Assembly: GCF_004377485.1 (NCBI RefSeq) | Contig: NZ_SNTY01000010.1 | Span: 1-64,000 of the forward strand | Origin: Alkanindiges illinoisensis | Lineage (GTDB): Bacteria > Pseudomonadota > Gammaproteobacteria > Pseudomonadales > Moraxellaceae | Length of the DNA: 64,000 nt | Reading direction: 5' to 3' | In this document: piece after piece, positions 27,724-37,012 of the stretch | Layout of the letters: every line of letters starts with the position of its first letter | Position numbering within the stretch: position 1 is the stretch's first letter | The notes under the pieces: model-generated | The model's database searches: none | What the model was told of the DNA's origin: nothing | The model's input: the letters and a program-made list of their open reading frames with translations, nothing else | Program-made: the position numbers and the translations under genes

Positions 27724-28092
27724 GCTATTCTTTAAATCAGTAAAGCCAGTACGGGAAAAATGATGAGGGTTTTCAGTTTTTCTCATTTTACCTGTCTGGC
27801 AAACTCAGGCAAACTATGAGGCGGGTTAAAAAAAGCATTGCTTTTTACCGCCGCAAGACGAGAAGCTATGCTTCGAGTGGACTGGTTTAAAAAAAGCTGC
27901 TGCGCCTTGCGAGGTATATCTCCCATTTACTGCTGCTAGACAAAAACTCTGCTTTAAGTGGGTAAGCTTTATTAACTTTGTGCAGCGCTTTCGCTAAGCC
28001 ATTTATATCTGCCTCATTTTTTACCTTTTATTTTTAAAGCAACTTTGCCTATACGCGTGAATTGCTTTTGATTGACCTCACAGGAGAGCCGC
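27724..28092. repeat. Intergenic repeats after minE
   Basis: This 369-nt stretch has no gene. At 27820-27852 an imperfect hairpin (GGCGG..TAAAAA..GC / GCTTTTTA.CCGCC) may act as the end of the min transcript. At 27851-27890 and 27936-27970 it holds two related words, AGAAGCTATGCTTCGAGTGG and AAACTCTGCTTTAAGTGGG, similar to words at 13.10 and 47.93 kb. The region is AT-rich. No RNA gene was recognised. Confidence 0.45.
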
Positions 28093-28380
28093 ATGGCCGT
28101 TTCACAACCTGCAACATTTAATGAAGAATGGCCTGATTCCCGCGTCTTTGCTTATTTAAATCATTTGCCACCACACGGGACTGATGCTGATTATTCAGTG
28201 CTTTATACAGCGTTTAAACACATGCGCCCTTATGATTTTGAACGGCTGCTGACCAAGTTTGTGGCAGATGGTCGTAATATTCATGCAACCAATCCACAGG
28301 GCCAGACCATTCATCAGGTGATTGCACAATATGCCAGTCAGGCTCAGCCTTTTTTAGATGTGTTGGCCAAGTTTGGCTGA
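28093..28380 (+). CDS. PA4642-family conserved small protein
   Basis: A 95-residue soluble protein of the family represented by Pseudomonas PA4642, function unknown. Family landmarks visible are YTAFKHMRPYDFERLLTKFV (helix with DFER) and the C-terminal FVADGRNIHATNPQGQT followed by an IAQYA helix. The ATG at 28093 has GGAGA eight bases upstream. The stop is TGA. It stands alone before a bidirectional terminator. Confidence 0.7.
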   Translation: MAVSQPATFNEEWPDSRVFAYLNHLPPHGTDADYSVLYTAFKHMRPYDFERLLTKFVADGRNIHATNPQGQTIHQVIAQYASQAQPFLDVLAKFG

Positions 28381-28429
28381 TTCGCTGATCAAGGATATTT
28401 CCCAGAGATAATTGGGTCTTATTGAACGT

Positions 28430-28462
28430 AAAAAAGCGGTGCTATGATGCCCCGCTTTTTTT
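28430..28462. terminator. Bidirectional rho-independent terminator
   Basis: Stem AAAAAGCGG / CCGCTTTTT with a 12-nt loop and T runs on both strands. It serves the PA4642-type gene and the convergent outer-membrane protein gene. Confidence 0.88.
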
Positions 28463-28495
28463 ATGGCTGGATTTTAACCCAACTAAAGATCGAGG

Positions 28496-29152
28496 CTAGT
28501 AGAACAGTTTGATGCCAACGCCAAGCTGCACACCATCCATTTTTCCAACCGGAAATTCGCTATCCGATGCAAAGCCGCCTTTGCCATTACAGACATTATA
28601 GCCGGTATCTGAAGAGACAGTACCATCAGCACAGCGAATCCGCTCATCGGCGACATCCAGATAAAGCTTATAGCCTGCATTGGCAAAAAAACTTAAATTG
28701 GTGTTGGGAACCAGATAGCTGGCTTCCACAGAAAACGGAAAAACCACAAAAGAAGCATCGGTATCATTATTAATGTTGGTTGCCCGCACATCAATATCGG
28801 CAATACCAATGCCAATGCCAGCAACCCCTCGCACGACAATATTATTCTGGTCATAAATCAGTACACCGCCTGTGCCGGTGACCTCAAAATAATTGACGTC
28901 AGTTTTGCCATTGGGAGTATCGCCACTGCCCGTTGCAAACTGGGCATGCACTGCGGGTGCCAGCAAGCTGTCAAATTCACCCAACTGCAAGGTGCCGGAA
29001 ACACCAGCAAGATCAAAATTTAGCCCATCGTAATCTTTTACTTCAGGATTGGAATACAATAACTGGCCACCCAGGCCAAGTGCAAAACTTTGGGTACTCA
29101 CCAGGGTAGCGAACGCCACAGATAGCAGTTTAATTGTTGTGAATGCACGCAT
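28496..29152 (-). CDS. YfaZ-like outer-membrane beta-barrel protein
   Basis: A 218-residue protein with a signal peptide (about residues 1-25, TLVSTQSFA) and a mature part made of alternating polar/hydrophobic strands rich in glycine and aromatic residues (for example LGLGGQLLYSN, VVRGVAGIGIGIA, FFANAGYKLYLD), ending in GVGIKLFY. The terminal aromatic residue is a typical barrel-assembly signal. The YfaZ resemblance is loose. Two cysteines near the end (RCADG, NVCNG) could form a disulphide. The ATG at 29152 has GGAG nine bases upstream; earlier in-frame ATGs have none. Substrate or role unknown. Confidence 0.7.
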   Translation of the reverse strand: MRAFTTIKLLSVAFATLVSTQSFALGLGGQLLYSNPEVKDYDGLNFDLAGVSGTLQLGEFDSLLAPAVHAQFATGSGDTPNGKTDVNYFEVTGTGGVLIYDQNNIVVRGVAGIGIGIADIDVRATNINNDTDASFVVFPFSVEASYLVPNTNLSFFANAGYKLYLDVADERIRCADGTVSSDTGYNVCNGKGGFASDSEFPVGKMDGVQLGVGIKLFY

Positions 29153-29293
29153 CCTAACCATCTCCATCCTATATCCATATTCTTGTTTGTGCAGCGACTG
29201 TAGCATTGTTTACAGGTATAAAAAAAGCATCTTTTCAATAAAAAATCCTAACCCCATTGGCAGCATCAAAAAGTCATTCCTAAAAAATACCAA

Positions 29294-29331
29294 TAAAAAA
29301 GCGATGCCACTTACATAGCATCGCTTTTTTT
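29294..29331 (-). terminator. Rho-independent terminator after infC
   Basis: Stem AAAAAAGCGATGC / GCATCGCTTTTTT with a 10-nt loop, followed by A and T runs. It closes the thrS-infC transcript, so no rpmI-rplT is cotranscribed. Confidence 0.92.
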
Positions 29332-29353
29332 TAGAAAAAATAATCAGAAACCG

Positions 29354-29905
29354 TTATTTTTTCTTTTTGGGTCCAATGAGCATACCCATTTGACGGCCTT
29401 CCATTTTGGGCTGCTGTTCAACAACACCAAATTCAGCCACGTCACCTTCGATCTTTTGCAACTGCTTGAGGCCCAGCTCCTGGTGCGCCATTTCACGACC
29501 ACGGAAACGCAAGGTAATTTTTACCTTATCGCCATCTTCCAGAAAACGCAGGATGGAACGCAGTTTGACCTGATAATCGCCTACATCCGTACCCGGACGT
29601 AGCTTGATTTCCTTCACCTGAACCTGATGCTGCTTCTTCTTGGCATCTTTCTGCTTTTGTTTCAGGTCAAACAAATGCTTGTTGTAGTCCATGATCTTGC
29701 ACACTGGCGGCTCAGCATTGGCCACGATCTCGACCAGGTCAAGTTCAACGGCTTCAGCGGCACGCAGTGCTTCAGTTAATGGCACAATCCCTTTTTGTTC
29801 CCCTGCTTCATCAACCAGTCGTACTTCTTTGGCACGGATTTCATCGTTGATGGCAGGGCGGTTGCTCTTGGCAACTTGTTGCGGGTTACGGTCAGGCTGT
29901 TTAAT
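29354..29905 (-). CDS. infC: Translation initiation factor IF-3
   Basis: Keeps the 30S subunit free and checks initiator codons. The in-frame ATG at 29785 would cut off the first 40 residues. The true start is the ATT at 29905, five bases after the thrS stop, with GGAG upstream inside thrS. This gives 183 residues, the family length (E. coli 180). The N-terminus then begins [10 protein letters not shown] and includes [19 protein letters not shown]. The linker and C-domain carry [19 protein letters not shown] and [12 protein letters not shown]. An AUU start is the known basis of IF-3 autoregulation. It is in operon with thrS. Confidence 0.96.
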   Translation of the reverse strand: MKQPDRNPQQVAKSNRPAINDEIRAKEVRLVDEAGEQKGIVPLTEALRAAEAVELDLVEIVANAEPPVCKIMDYNKHLFDLKQKQKDAKKKQHQVQVKEIKLRPGTDVGDYQVKLRSILRFLEDGDKVKITLRFRGREMAHQELGLKQLQKIEGDVAEFGVVEQQPKMEGRQMGMLIGPKKKK

Positions 29906-29910
29906 CGCTA

Positions 29911-31833
29911 TTACTCCAAAATATACCGGCCACGTTCGGCAACGGCGGATTGAACCAGTTCAATGAAGGCTTCAATGGACATGGTTCCCAAATTCTTCCC
30001 GGTACGCGTACGCACGTTAACTGTGCCTTCTTCCACCTCACGGTCACCCATGACCAGCAGGTACGGAATACGCTCAAGGGTACGTTCGCGAATCTTAAAT
30101 CCGATTTTCTCGTTTCTCAAGTCACTGATTACGCGTAAACCACGCTGATTTAACAGTTGAGTAACATTTTTGCACGCATCACTTTGTGCATCGGTAATAT
30201 TCATCACGCACGCCTGAACAGGCGCAAGCCACGGCGGCATATAACCGGCGTAGTGTTCAATTAGTATACCAATAAAACGCTCGAAACTGCCAAGTATTGC
30301 ACGGTGCAACATGACAGGATGGTCACGGTTATTGTCTTCAGTGACGAAATTGGCGTCCAGACGCTCCGGCATGTTCGGATCGCACTGGATCGTCCCGCAC
30401 TGCCACACCCGGCCCAGACAGTCTTTTAGGCTAAATTCAATTTTCGGGCCATAAAACGCACCTTCGCCCGGTTGCAACTCCCACGGCAGGCCTGCCGCAT
30501 CCAGTGCATCAGCCAGCGCTTTTTCAGCGGTATCCCACATTTCTTCACTACCCACCCGCTTTTCAGGACGGGTAGACAGCTTCATTTGCACGTCTTCAAA
30601 ACCAAAGTCTTTGTAGACATCCAGTGTCAGCTTGATAAATGCGGCGACTTCGTCTGCAATTTGCTCTTTGGTACAGAAAATATGCGCATCGTCCTGTGTA
30701 AAGCCACGCACCCGCATAATGCCATGCAGGGAACCGGATGGCTCGTTACGGTGACAGGAACCAAACTCGGCCAGACGTAACGGCAGATCACGGTAGGATT
30801 TTAAGCCCTGATTAAACACCTGCACATGGCAGGGGCAGTTCATCGGCTTTACTGCATAAGTGCGGCTTTCAGAATTGGTGATGAACATGTTTTCAGCATA
30901 GTTGGCCGCATGTCCGGACTTTTCCCACAGCACCAGATCCACCACTTGTGGCGTGCGGATTTCCTGATAGCCATTGTCGCGCTGCACCTTGCGCATGTAC
31001 TGTTCAAGCACCTGATAAATGGTCCAGCCATTCGGATGCCAGAACACCATGCCGGGTGCTTCTTCCTGCAAGTGGAACAAATCCAGTGCCTTACCAATTT
31101 TACGGTGATCGCGTTTTTCGGCTTCTTCAATGCGCTGGATATAGGCAGCCAGCTGTTTTTTGTCAGCCCAGGCAGTGCCATAAATCCGCTGTAGCTGCTC
31201 ATTCTTGGCATCGCCGCGCCAGTAGGCACCAGACAGCTTGGTCAGTTTAAAGGCTTTTAAGAATCGGGTGTTCGGTACATGCGGACCACGGCACATGTCG
31301 ACATATTCCTGATGGTAATATAGCCCCATGGCCTGCTCGTCCGGCATGTCATCTACCAGACGCAACTTGTAGCTTTCACCGCGTTCGGTAAAGGTTTTGA
31401 TGACTTCATCGCGCGGTGTCATTTTTTTAATAACGTCATATTCCTCATTAATGAGGTCTTTCATGCGGTTTTCAATGGCCGCCATGTCATCCGGCGTGAA
31501 AGGACGCGGACTAAAAATATCGTAATAAAAGCCTTCTTCAATGACCGGCCCAATCACCATCTGGACGTCCGGGAACAATTGCTTGACCGCATGGCCAATC
31601 AGGTGCGCACAGGAATGGCGAATAATTTCGACGCCTTCATCGTCTTTGGGCGTAATAATCTGCACCGTGGCATCATCATTGATCAGGTCAGAGGCATCGC
31701 GCAGCTGGCCATTGACTTTTCCGGCAATGGTATTTTTGGCAAGACCGGGACCAATGCTTAATGCAACGTCCATCACTGATACAGGATGGTCAAATTGTTT
31801 CTGGTCGCCATTGGGCAGGGTAATAACAGGCAT
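29911..31833 (-). CDS. thrS: Threonyl-tRNA synthetase
   Basis: Charges tRNA-Thr with threonine and edits serine. At 640 residues it matches the E. coli length. Domain order: TGS domain (about 1-60), N-terminal editing domain with [16 protein letters not shown] (about 70-90; zinc-like HxxxH) and a later CRGPH, catalytic class II core with motif 2 region FRHRNEPSG-like [27 protein letters not shown], and the anticodon-binding domain (about 535-640). Zinc ligand candidates Cys near 334 (NCPCHV) are visible. AAGGA precedes the ATG. infC follows after 5 nt. Confidence 0.97.
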   Translation of the reverse strand: MPVITLPNGDQKQFDHPVSVMDVALSIGPGLAKNTIAGKVNGQLRDASDLINDDATVQIITPKDDEGVEIIRHSCAHLIGHAVKQLFPDVQMVIGPVIEEGFYYDIFSPRPFTPDDMAAIENRMKDLINEEYDVIKKMTPRDEVIKTFTERGESYKLRLVDDMPDEQAMGLYYHQEYVDMCRGPHVPNTRFLKAFKLTKLSGAYWRGDAKNEQLQRIYGTAWADKKQLAAYIQRIEEAEKRDHRKIGKALDLFHLQEEAPGMVFWHPNGWTIYQVLEQYMRKVQRDNGYQEIRTPQVVDLVLWEKSGHAANYAENMFITNSESRTYAVKPMNCPCHVQVFNQGLKSYRDLPLRLAEFGSCHRNEPSGSLHGIMRVRGFTQDDAHIFCTKEQIADEVAAFIKLTLDVYKDFGFEDVQMKLSTRPEKRVGSEEMWDTAEKALADALDAAGLPWELQPGEGAFYGPKIEFSLKDCLGRVWQCGTIQCDPNMPERLDANFVTEDNNRDHPVMLHRAILGSFERFIGILIEHYAGYMPPWLAPVQACVMNITDAQSDACKNVTQLLNQRGLRVISDLRNEKIGFKIRERTLERIPYLLVMGDREVEEGTVNVRTRTGKNLGTMSIEAFIELVQSAVAERGRYILE

Positions 31834-32261
31834 AATGTATCCTTAAGGAGTGATGCCCTATACCAAAGGGCATATCACCGCGAGATGATAAATGTGATGG
31901 CAAACCAAAATATGCAAATTGACGCTAAATTGCCGGATAGACTACTATCAGACAAGCTTAAACTGGCATCAATCGCTGGCTTTGCCATAAAAAACGCACA
32001 CTTTAGCAACTATTGACGGCAATGGCTAGCCAACCTAGGCCTTACAGACATTTTTTCGGTTTTTAAGCAAAATGATATGCCTGAATGCCGCCTGACAAAG
32101 TAGGCAAAACTGGCTATATGGAAGTATGAAATCAGTTTCTAAAAATCAGTTGCCGAAAGCCAGATAACCCAAGCAGCAATACAAACCGGAATTTGAAACC
32201 ATTAATTTGCCAATCATCAATTAGCCAAGCCTTAAATTAAACTGAACTGACGAGAATAAAA
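31834..32261. other. Divergent region between thrS and the acyl-CoA ligase gene
   Basis: 428 nt without a gene. A hairpin ATGCCCT / AGGGCAT (31853-31873, 7-nt loop) lies directly upstream of the thrS ribosome binding site and would form in its mRNA leader. The rest is AT-rich with no clear promoter pair. The loop does not look like a threonine anticodon mimic, so autoregulation by ThrRS is not shown. Confidence 0.4.
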
Positions 32262-33959
32262 ATGCCACACGCCTATGATGAACTGCCCCGCACGCCTGCC
32301 AATTTTGTGCCGCTGTCACCCTTAAGTTATCTGGCACGTACTGCAATGATTTATCCAACACGTACTGCAATTATTCATGGCGAGCGCCATTTAAGCTGGC
32401 AGCAAACCTATGCACGCTGCCGTCAGTTTGCCGACCAGCTGACAAAACTGGGCATTGGTAAAAATGATACGGTCTCTACCCTGCTGCCCAATATCCCGGC
32501 CATGCTTGAAGCCCACTTCGCCGTGCCCATGACTGGCGCGGTGCTCAATACCATCAATACGCGCTTAGATGCCAATACCATTGCCTTTATCCTGCAACAT
32601 GCTGAAAGCAAGGTGTTGCTGGTTGACCCAGAATTTGTACCCGTTGCCCGTGAAGCACTGGCACAGCTTAGCCAGGCCGCTCTTGAAAAAGACAGTGCTG
32701 AACAGAACAATTCTGAACAAAGCAGTTCTAAACAAAGCATCGTGGTGATCGATGTGGCAGACAGCGAGTGGCAGGGTGCGGATGACCGCATTGGCGAGCT
32801 GGAATATGAAAGCTGGATTGCGCAAGGCAATCCTGAATTTGACTGGCAATTGCCCAGTGATGAATGGAATGCCATTAGCCTGAATTATACCTCGGGCACT
32901 ACGGGCAATCCCAAAGGTGTGGTTTATCATCATCGCGGTGCTTACTTAAATGCAGCCAGTAACCTGCTGGCGTGGGGGATGCCACCACATTCCACTTATT
33001 TGTGGACACTACCGCTGTTTCACTGCAACGGCTGGTGCTTTCCGTGGAGCATGGCAGCCAATGCCGGAACCAGTGTGTGCCTGCGCAAGGTTGAGCCGGT
33101 GAAGATTTTTGAGCTGATTGCCCGGTACAAGGTTGGCTATTTCTGCGGTGCGCCAATTGTGCATAACATGCTGATTAACACGCCGGAACATGAACGTGTG
33201 CCAGTGAATCATCAGGTACAAGCCATGGTCGCCGGAGCTGCGCCGCCAGCAGCTATTATTGAAGGGATGGCACGCCTGGGCTTTAACATTACCCACACTT
33301 ATGGCCTAACTGAAACCTATGGCCCGGCAGCGCTCTGTGCCAAGCAGGATGACTGGGCAGCACTGGATATTGCAAGTCAGGCCGAGCGTAACAGCCGCCA
33401 GGGCGTGCCCTATCATTTGCAGGATGCCATGCGCGTGCTTGACCCGCAAACCATGCAACCTGTGCCAAATGACGGACAGACCTTGGGCGAAATCATGTTT
33501 CGCGGCAATATTGTGATGAAAGGTTATCTGAAAAATCCGCAAGCCACGCAGGAGGTATTTGCCGGTGGCTGGTTCCATAGCGGTGATCTTGCAGTAGCGC
33601 ACAGCGATGGCTATGCCAAGATTACCGACCGCTCCAAGGATGTGATTATTTCCGGTGGTGAAAATATTTCCTCGCTGGAAGTGGAAGAAGCGCTGTATCG
33701 TCATCCAGCCATTTTAACCGCGGCGGTCGTGGCCAAGCCTGATGATAAATGGCAGGAAGTCCCTTGTGCCTTTGTTGAACTCAAAAAAGGCCATGAACAC
33801 ACCAGCATCGATGAATTGCTGGCGCATTGCAGGCAGCATCTGGCCAAGTTCAAGGTGCCCAAGGACATCATTGTGTCCGAAATTCCAAAAACCTCTACCG
33901 GCAAGCTGCAAAAATTTGTACTGCGTGACTGGCTAAAACAAGGCAAAACTTCGGCTTAA
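32262..33959 (+). CDS. AMP-dependent acyl-CoA ligase
   Basis: A 565-residue acyl-CoA synthetase of the ANL superfamily that activates a carboxylic acid with ATP and CoA. Core motifs: LNYTSGTTGNPKGV (P-loop, about residue 205), HTYGLTETYGPA (about 345), GWFHSGDLAVAHSDGY (about 440), DRSKDVIISGGENISSLEVE (about 455) and the catalytic lysine region PKTSTGKLQK at the end. The N-terminus NTRLDANTIAFIL fits the AlkK/DmdB-like medium-chain group, so a fatty or related acid is likely. A short glutamate/serine/glutamine repeat (about residues 143-160) is unusual. Specific substrate unknown. Confidence 0.9.
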   Translation: MPHAYDELPRTPANFVPLSPLSYLARTAMIYPTRTAIIHGERHLSWQQTYARCRQFADQLTKLGIGKNDTVSTLLPNIPAMLEAHFAVPMTGAVLNTINTRLDANTIAFILQHAESKVLLVDPEFVPVAREALAQLSQAALEKDSAEQNNSEQSSSKQSIVVIDVADSEWQGADDRIGELEYESWIAQGNPEFDWQLPSDEWNAISLNYTSGTTGNPKGVVYHHRGAYLNAASNLLAWGMPPHSTYLWTLPLFHCNGWCFPWSMAANAGTSVCLRKVEPVKIFELIARYKVGYFCGAPIVHNMLINTPEHERVPVNHQVQAMVAGAAPPAAIIEGMARLGFNITHTYGLTETYGPAALCAKQDDWAALDIASQAERNSRQGVPYHLQDAMRVLDPQTMQPVPNDGQTLGEIMFRGNIVMKGYLKNPQATQEVFAGGWFHSGDLAVAHSDGYAKITDRSKDVIISGGENISSLEVEEALYRHPAILTAAVVAKPDDKWQEVPCAFVELKKGHEHTSIDELLAHCRQHLAKFKVPKDIIVSEIPKTSTGKLQKFVLRDWLKQGKTSA

Positions 33960-33977
33960 GCAAGGCATTTATATACA

Positions 33978-34007
33978 GGGCCACTTCCTAAAGGTGGCCT
34001 TATTTTA
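33978..34007 (+). terminator. Terminator of the acyl-CoA ligase gene
   Basis: Stem GGCCAC / GTGGCC with a short loop, followed by TTATTTT. It is about 20 nt after the stop codon. Confidence 0.75.
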
Positions 34008-34120
34008 GGTTTAAGTTTTTAATTCATAAAAACGATTGAATTTATAAAAATAGACTGTTTTACCAATATTATAATTTTACCTATGCTGAAGGTCACATCA
34101 ATACCAGCCTGAGAAATGCC

Positions 34121-34276
34121 ATGAAGGACCTGCGCTTAAAAACCGAAATTGCCCAGTATTTACAGCAAATGCAGTTACCTGCCCGGTTGATTTTGTCACT
34201 GGAAGATCAGCAAAAGGCCAGCGAAATTCAAACCATTGTGCAGGCATTACATGCGCTTGACCAGCAATGGCACTAA
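34121..34276 (+). CDS. Possible small protein (51 aa)
   Basis: An ATG-started frame of 51 codons with even codon usage and an amphipathic helical look (KTEIAQYLQQMQLPARL and LEDQQKASEIQTIVQALHALDQQ). A TGAGAAA sequence precedes the ATG. It has no recognised family, and its end lies about 40 nt from the remnant of marC on the other strand. A TATAAT word at about 34068-34073 could be a -10. It could be a real conserved small gene or chance; I lean weakly to real. Confidence 0.4.
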   Translation: MKDLRLKTEIAQYLQQMQLPARLILSLEDQQKASEIQTIVQALHALDQQWH

Positions 34277-34317
34277 GGCCAGCCGGACTTTTGATAAAGC
34301 GCTGAACTGGCCTAAGT

Positions 34318-34912
34318 TTAGGTGTGCATAAACTGGTGAATTCCGGTCATCAGCATTTGCACAGCTAAGGTAATCAGCAGCATACCCATCAGGCGTTCAA
34401 TGGCAATCAGCACACGCTGGCTTAAAAAACGCTTGAGCTTGGTGGCAAAAAACAGGATCAGGCTAGAGGCCAGCCATGCCAGAAACACCGCCATTAATCA
34501 TTCGGGCCAGCGTTCCGGGTTGCGGGTCATCATCAGCATTACCGTAGCAATGGCGGACGGCCCTACCACATAAGGCACGGCCAGCGGCACGATAAACGGC
34601 TAACGGCTCGCCATCAATGCCTTCCTGCAAGGGTTTTTCATGTGATGGAAATACCATGCGAATGGCAATTAAAAATAGAATGACGCCACCGGATACGGTT
34701 AACGCCGGGTCGGTAATATGAAACCAGCTCAGCAAGTGCTGGCCTGCAAACAAAAAAATCACCAGCAATAGCAGTGCAATCAGCAGCTCACGCACAATCA
34801 CGGTATTCTGACGTTCTGCAGCCACATTTTTTAGGGCTGAAATAAACATGGGCACATTACCCAGCGGGTCCATGACCAGAAATAACAAGACAGCAGCGGA
34901 GATCATTGTCAT
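34318..34912 (-). pseudogene. MarC-family membrane protein, decayed
   Basis: A multi-helix MarC family gene that is broken. The N-terminal part (MTMISAAVLLFLVMDPLGN through MVFPSHEKPLQEG) is intact to about residue 103. Then a perfect 7-bp tandem duplication (AACGGCT twice at 34595-34608) shifts the frame. The downstream part, read in the correct new frame (PLAVPYVVGPSAIATVMLMM), is then stopped by TGA at 34498-34500 where tryptophan is expected before a further intact helix segment ending FMHT. Two independent lesions make sequencing error an unlikely full explanation. MarC function in the family is uncertain. Confidence 0.88.
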
Positions 34913-35133
34913 GGGTTTATTCCATTTATTTTGAGGTGAATCACTGCTGGATTTGCAGGAAAGTTCGATATTTTCACTTCGCTAAAATTGTCTTAATTTC
35001 ACAAACGACAACACAGCCAGCCTACTGACCATAGGTTGCACCCGCATGAACCACTAGTTGTAATGTGTAGCAAACTTGCAAGTTTTTCAGGCTATATTTT
35101 GCTAGCCACTAATAAACATATTGTGCAGAAGAG

Positions 35134-35673
35134 CTATGTCGCTAACTCTGCACTGGGTAGCAGAAGCTGGTAAAACACCAGATCCAGCCAGTGCTCAAAT
35201 TTGTAGGCGGCCTGATGGATGGTGCCCGTGTGCTGAAAGCCGAATTTCTGGTGTAATGCAATGCTGGCAGTATTAGTGCTGTCGATGGCGGCCACCATGC
35301 TATGAAACTGCTGCCGACTGGCTTCATCAATAATGGCTTGCAATAGAATGTTGCCTAGCCCTTTGCCCTGCTGATCTGGGCGCATATAAATCGAATGTTC
35401 AATGGTATGGACAAAAGCCGCCTGTGGCCGAAACGGGCCATAGGAAGCAAAGCCCAGCAACTGCCCTTGATCATTCACCAGTCCCAGCACCGGAAAACCT
35501 GCCTTGGCTTTAAAGTCAAACCATAACCTGATGTCATGCAGGCTGCGTGGTTGGTACTCATACAGCGATAGCGTGTGCAAAATGGCGTGGTTGAAAATGG
35601 CCAGAATGGCTTGGCCATGTGGCTCAAACTGGCAACGAACTAATGTGAAAGCGGAATCGAGAGAAATAGACAT
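35134..35673 (-). CDS. GNAT-family N-acetyltransferase, Pat-like
   Basis: A 179-residue GNAT acetyltransferase using acetyl-CoA. The pyrophosphate loop is DQQGKGLGNILL (about residues 98-110), with the preceding substrate strand HTIEHSIYM and the later ALHQKFGFQHTGT. Overall it resembles the phosphinothricin/L-methionine sulfoximine acetyltransferase (Pat/MddA) group, in which NHAILHTLSLYEY at the N-terminus is a hallmark. Small-amine or methionine-analogue acetylation is likely. It is 21 nt after the ATL gene on the same strand. Confidence 0.82.
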   Translation of the reverse strand: MSISLDSAFTLVRCQFEPHGQAILAIFNHAILHTLSLYEYQPRSLHDIRLWFDFKAKAGFPVLGLVNDQGQLLGFASYGPFRPQAAFVHTIEHSIYMRPDQQGKGLGNILLQAIIDEASRQQFHSMVAAIDSTNTASIALHQKFGFQHTGTIHQAAYKFEHWLDLVFYQLLLPSAELAT

Positions 35674-35694
35674 ACCAGACTTAAATCCAATTGG

Positions 35695-36051
35695 CTAAGG
35701 TTGCCATTGAAACGTTTTAAGATTAACCCGCCCCTCTACAAATACTACGCCTTCCTGTTCGAGTTTAAACCGTTGCAGATCTTCAGCATGAATATCAAGT
35801 TTATGCAGGCTTAAACGGCCTTGCGCATTAATTACCCGGTGCCAGGGCAACTCACTGTCAGGCGCCAATATACGATTCAAGGCATAACCTACCAGACGTG
35901 CATGGCGCGGATAACCAGCCAGGGCAGCAACCTGTCCATACGTGGCAACCTTGCCATAGGGAATCAGGGCCACCACCTGAAAAATATCTTGATAAATCGT
36001 TGGTTGCCTGATCTTCAATTGCTTAACCTTTGTTTCTTTGGCTATATTCAT
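35695..36051 (-). CDS. Alkyltransferase-like protein (ATL/YbaZ type)
   Basis: A 118-residue protein with the MGMT DNA-binding fold but no active-site cysteine. The motif is PWHRVI instead of PCHRV, the defining change of ATL proteins. These proteins bind O6-alkylguanine and route the lesion to nucleotide excision repair. The family helix PYGKVATYGQVAALAGYPRHARLVGYALNRI is present. The longer frame overlaps the next gene; ATG at 36051 overlaps the upstream stop as ATGA, so translation is coupled to the DUF4184 protein. GNAT follows downstream. Confidence 0.87.
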   Translation of the reverse strand: MNIAKETKVKQLKIRQPTIYQDIFQVVALIPYGKVATYGQVAALAGYPRHARLVGYALNRILAPDSELPWHRVINAQGRLSLHKLDIHAEDLQRFKLEQEGVVFVEGRVNLKTFQWQP

Positions 36052-36545
36052 GCTGATTTGGCTGCTGGCTTGTGCCGATATTTTTGCACAGCGATTATTA
36101 CCCCGCCAATTATCCCCAAGACCAGACAAAGCAAATGCAACTGGTTTATGGTGATGATGCCTAGCCATGGATTACCACGCAGCAAGGGCCAAAAGGGATT
36201 TATATCACTGTGCATGATGGCATCAAGGGCAATATGGGAAAATGTGCCAACATAGGCACTGATAAAGCCAACCGGCCACGTGATTAGCCATTGATCATAC
36301 ATAAAACAACGTAGCACCCACTGGCTAATAGGCTTGCCAATCAATGCTGCAAACGTACCAATCAGCAGTGCGCCACCCAAGCTATGACTGATGCCATGCA
36401 ATACCGGCCAGCCATAAATGATGCCCAGCAATGGCTCAATATCCATAAGCACCTGCGAACCTGCAAAAATCATCAGGCTAAATTGTCTTTGGCCAATGGC
36501 TTTGGCCGCCAGTCCTGCACCTAGATGAATGGGAGTAAATGGCAT
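36048..36545 (-). CDS. DUF4184/YdjM-like membrane protein
   Basis: A 165-residue inner-membrane protein with four or so helices. The N-terminus MPFTPIHLGAGLAAKA is the signature of the DUF4184/metal-dependent-hydrolase-like group, with further conserved histidines (LHGISHSLGGALL, about 48-60; FSHIALDAIMHSD, about 105-117). The histidine and aspartate pattern suggests metal binding, though no reaction is known. It is first of a coupled pair with the ATL gene, sharing the ATGA overlap, which is the reason to think of a DNA-repair context. Confidence 0.65.
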   Translation of the reverse strand: MPFTPIHLGAGLAAKAIGQRQFSLMIFAGSQVLMDIEPLLGIIYGWPVLHGISHSLGGALLIGTFAALIGKPISQWVLRCFMYDQWLITWPVGFISAYVGTFSHIALDAIMHSDINPFWPLLRGNPWLGIITINQLHLLCLVLGIIGGVIIAVQKYRHKPAAKSA

Positions 36546-36585
36546 GCGAAATAATTACCCCATGTTCAGCATTACGTTGCTGTTA

Positions 36586-36903
36586 TTAATAAGGTGCATC
36601 AAGCTGAATCAGGGCTGCCATGACTTTTTTGTTATGGGCATACTTTTTACGAAAGGCCTTTTCTTCCTGATCCATACTGCCGCAACGTAATTTTTCCATT
36701 TCACGGTTCAGCTCGGCATCACGTTCAGAACGATCCCCATTAAACTCACCGGCAAAATGCCCACACAGTTCATAGCGATTCAGAAATTGCTGAGCCTCTT
36801 TGGGTAGCGCATTCTTGCTGGCTGCATTAACCGGACTGGCAAAGGCTGGAATACTTATCGTGCTTAACAGCAAGCTGACGGACAATAAAATTTTTGCAGG
36901 CAT
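36586..36903 (-). CDS. Small exported protein
   Basis: A 105-residue protein with a signal peptide (about 1-22, ISIPAFA). The mature part has the pattern NRYELCGHFAGEFNGDR ... LNREMEKLRCGS, with two cysteines, and a helical end (EEKAFRKKYAHNKKVMAALIQL). Many proteobacteria have a similar short exported protein with a C-x-H-F-x-GE motif and an arginine-rich middle; no function is known. The gene has its own start close to a short AT-rich upstream region and lies before prpF on the same strand. Confidence 0.6.
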   Translation of the reverse strand: MPAKILLSVSLLLSTISIPAFASPVNAASKNALPKEAQQFLNRYELCGHFAGEFNGDRSERDAELNREMEKLRCGSMDQEEKAFRKKYAHNKKVMAALIQLDAPY

Positions 36904-37012
36904 TATTTTAATTCACTTTGTTGTAATCACTGGTTTATTTACCAGCGCACTGCTAGCAATACGCTGGTGTTCATAAAGTTTTCTTAATGCAATGCGTTAT
37001 TAGTGCAATGCG

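Noticed and set aside
31853-31873. A threonyl-tRNA synthetase autoregulatory operator
   Set aside because: The hairpin is present, but its loop does not resemble a threonine anticodon, so only a leader hairpin is reported.
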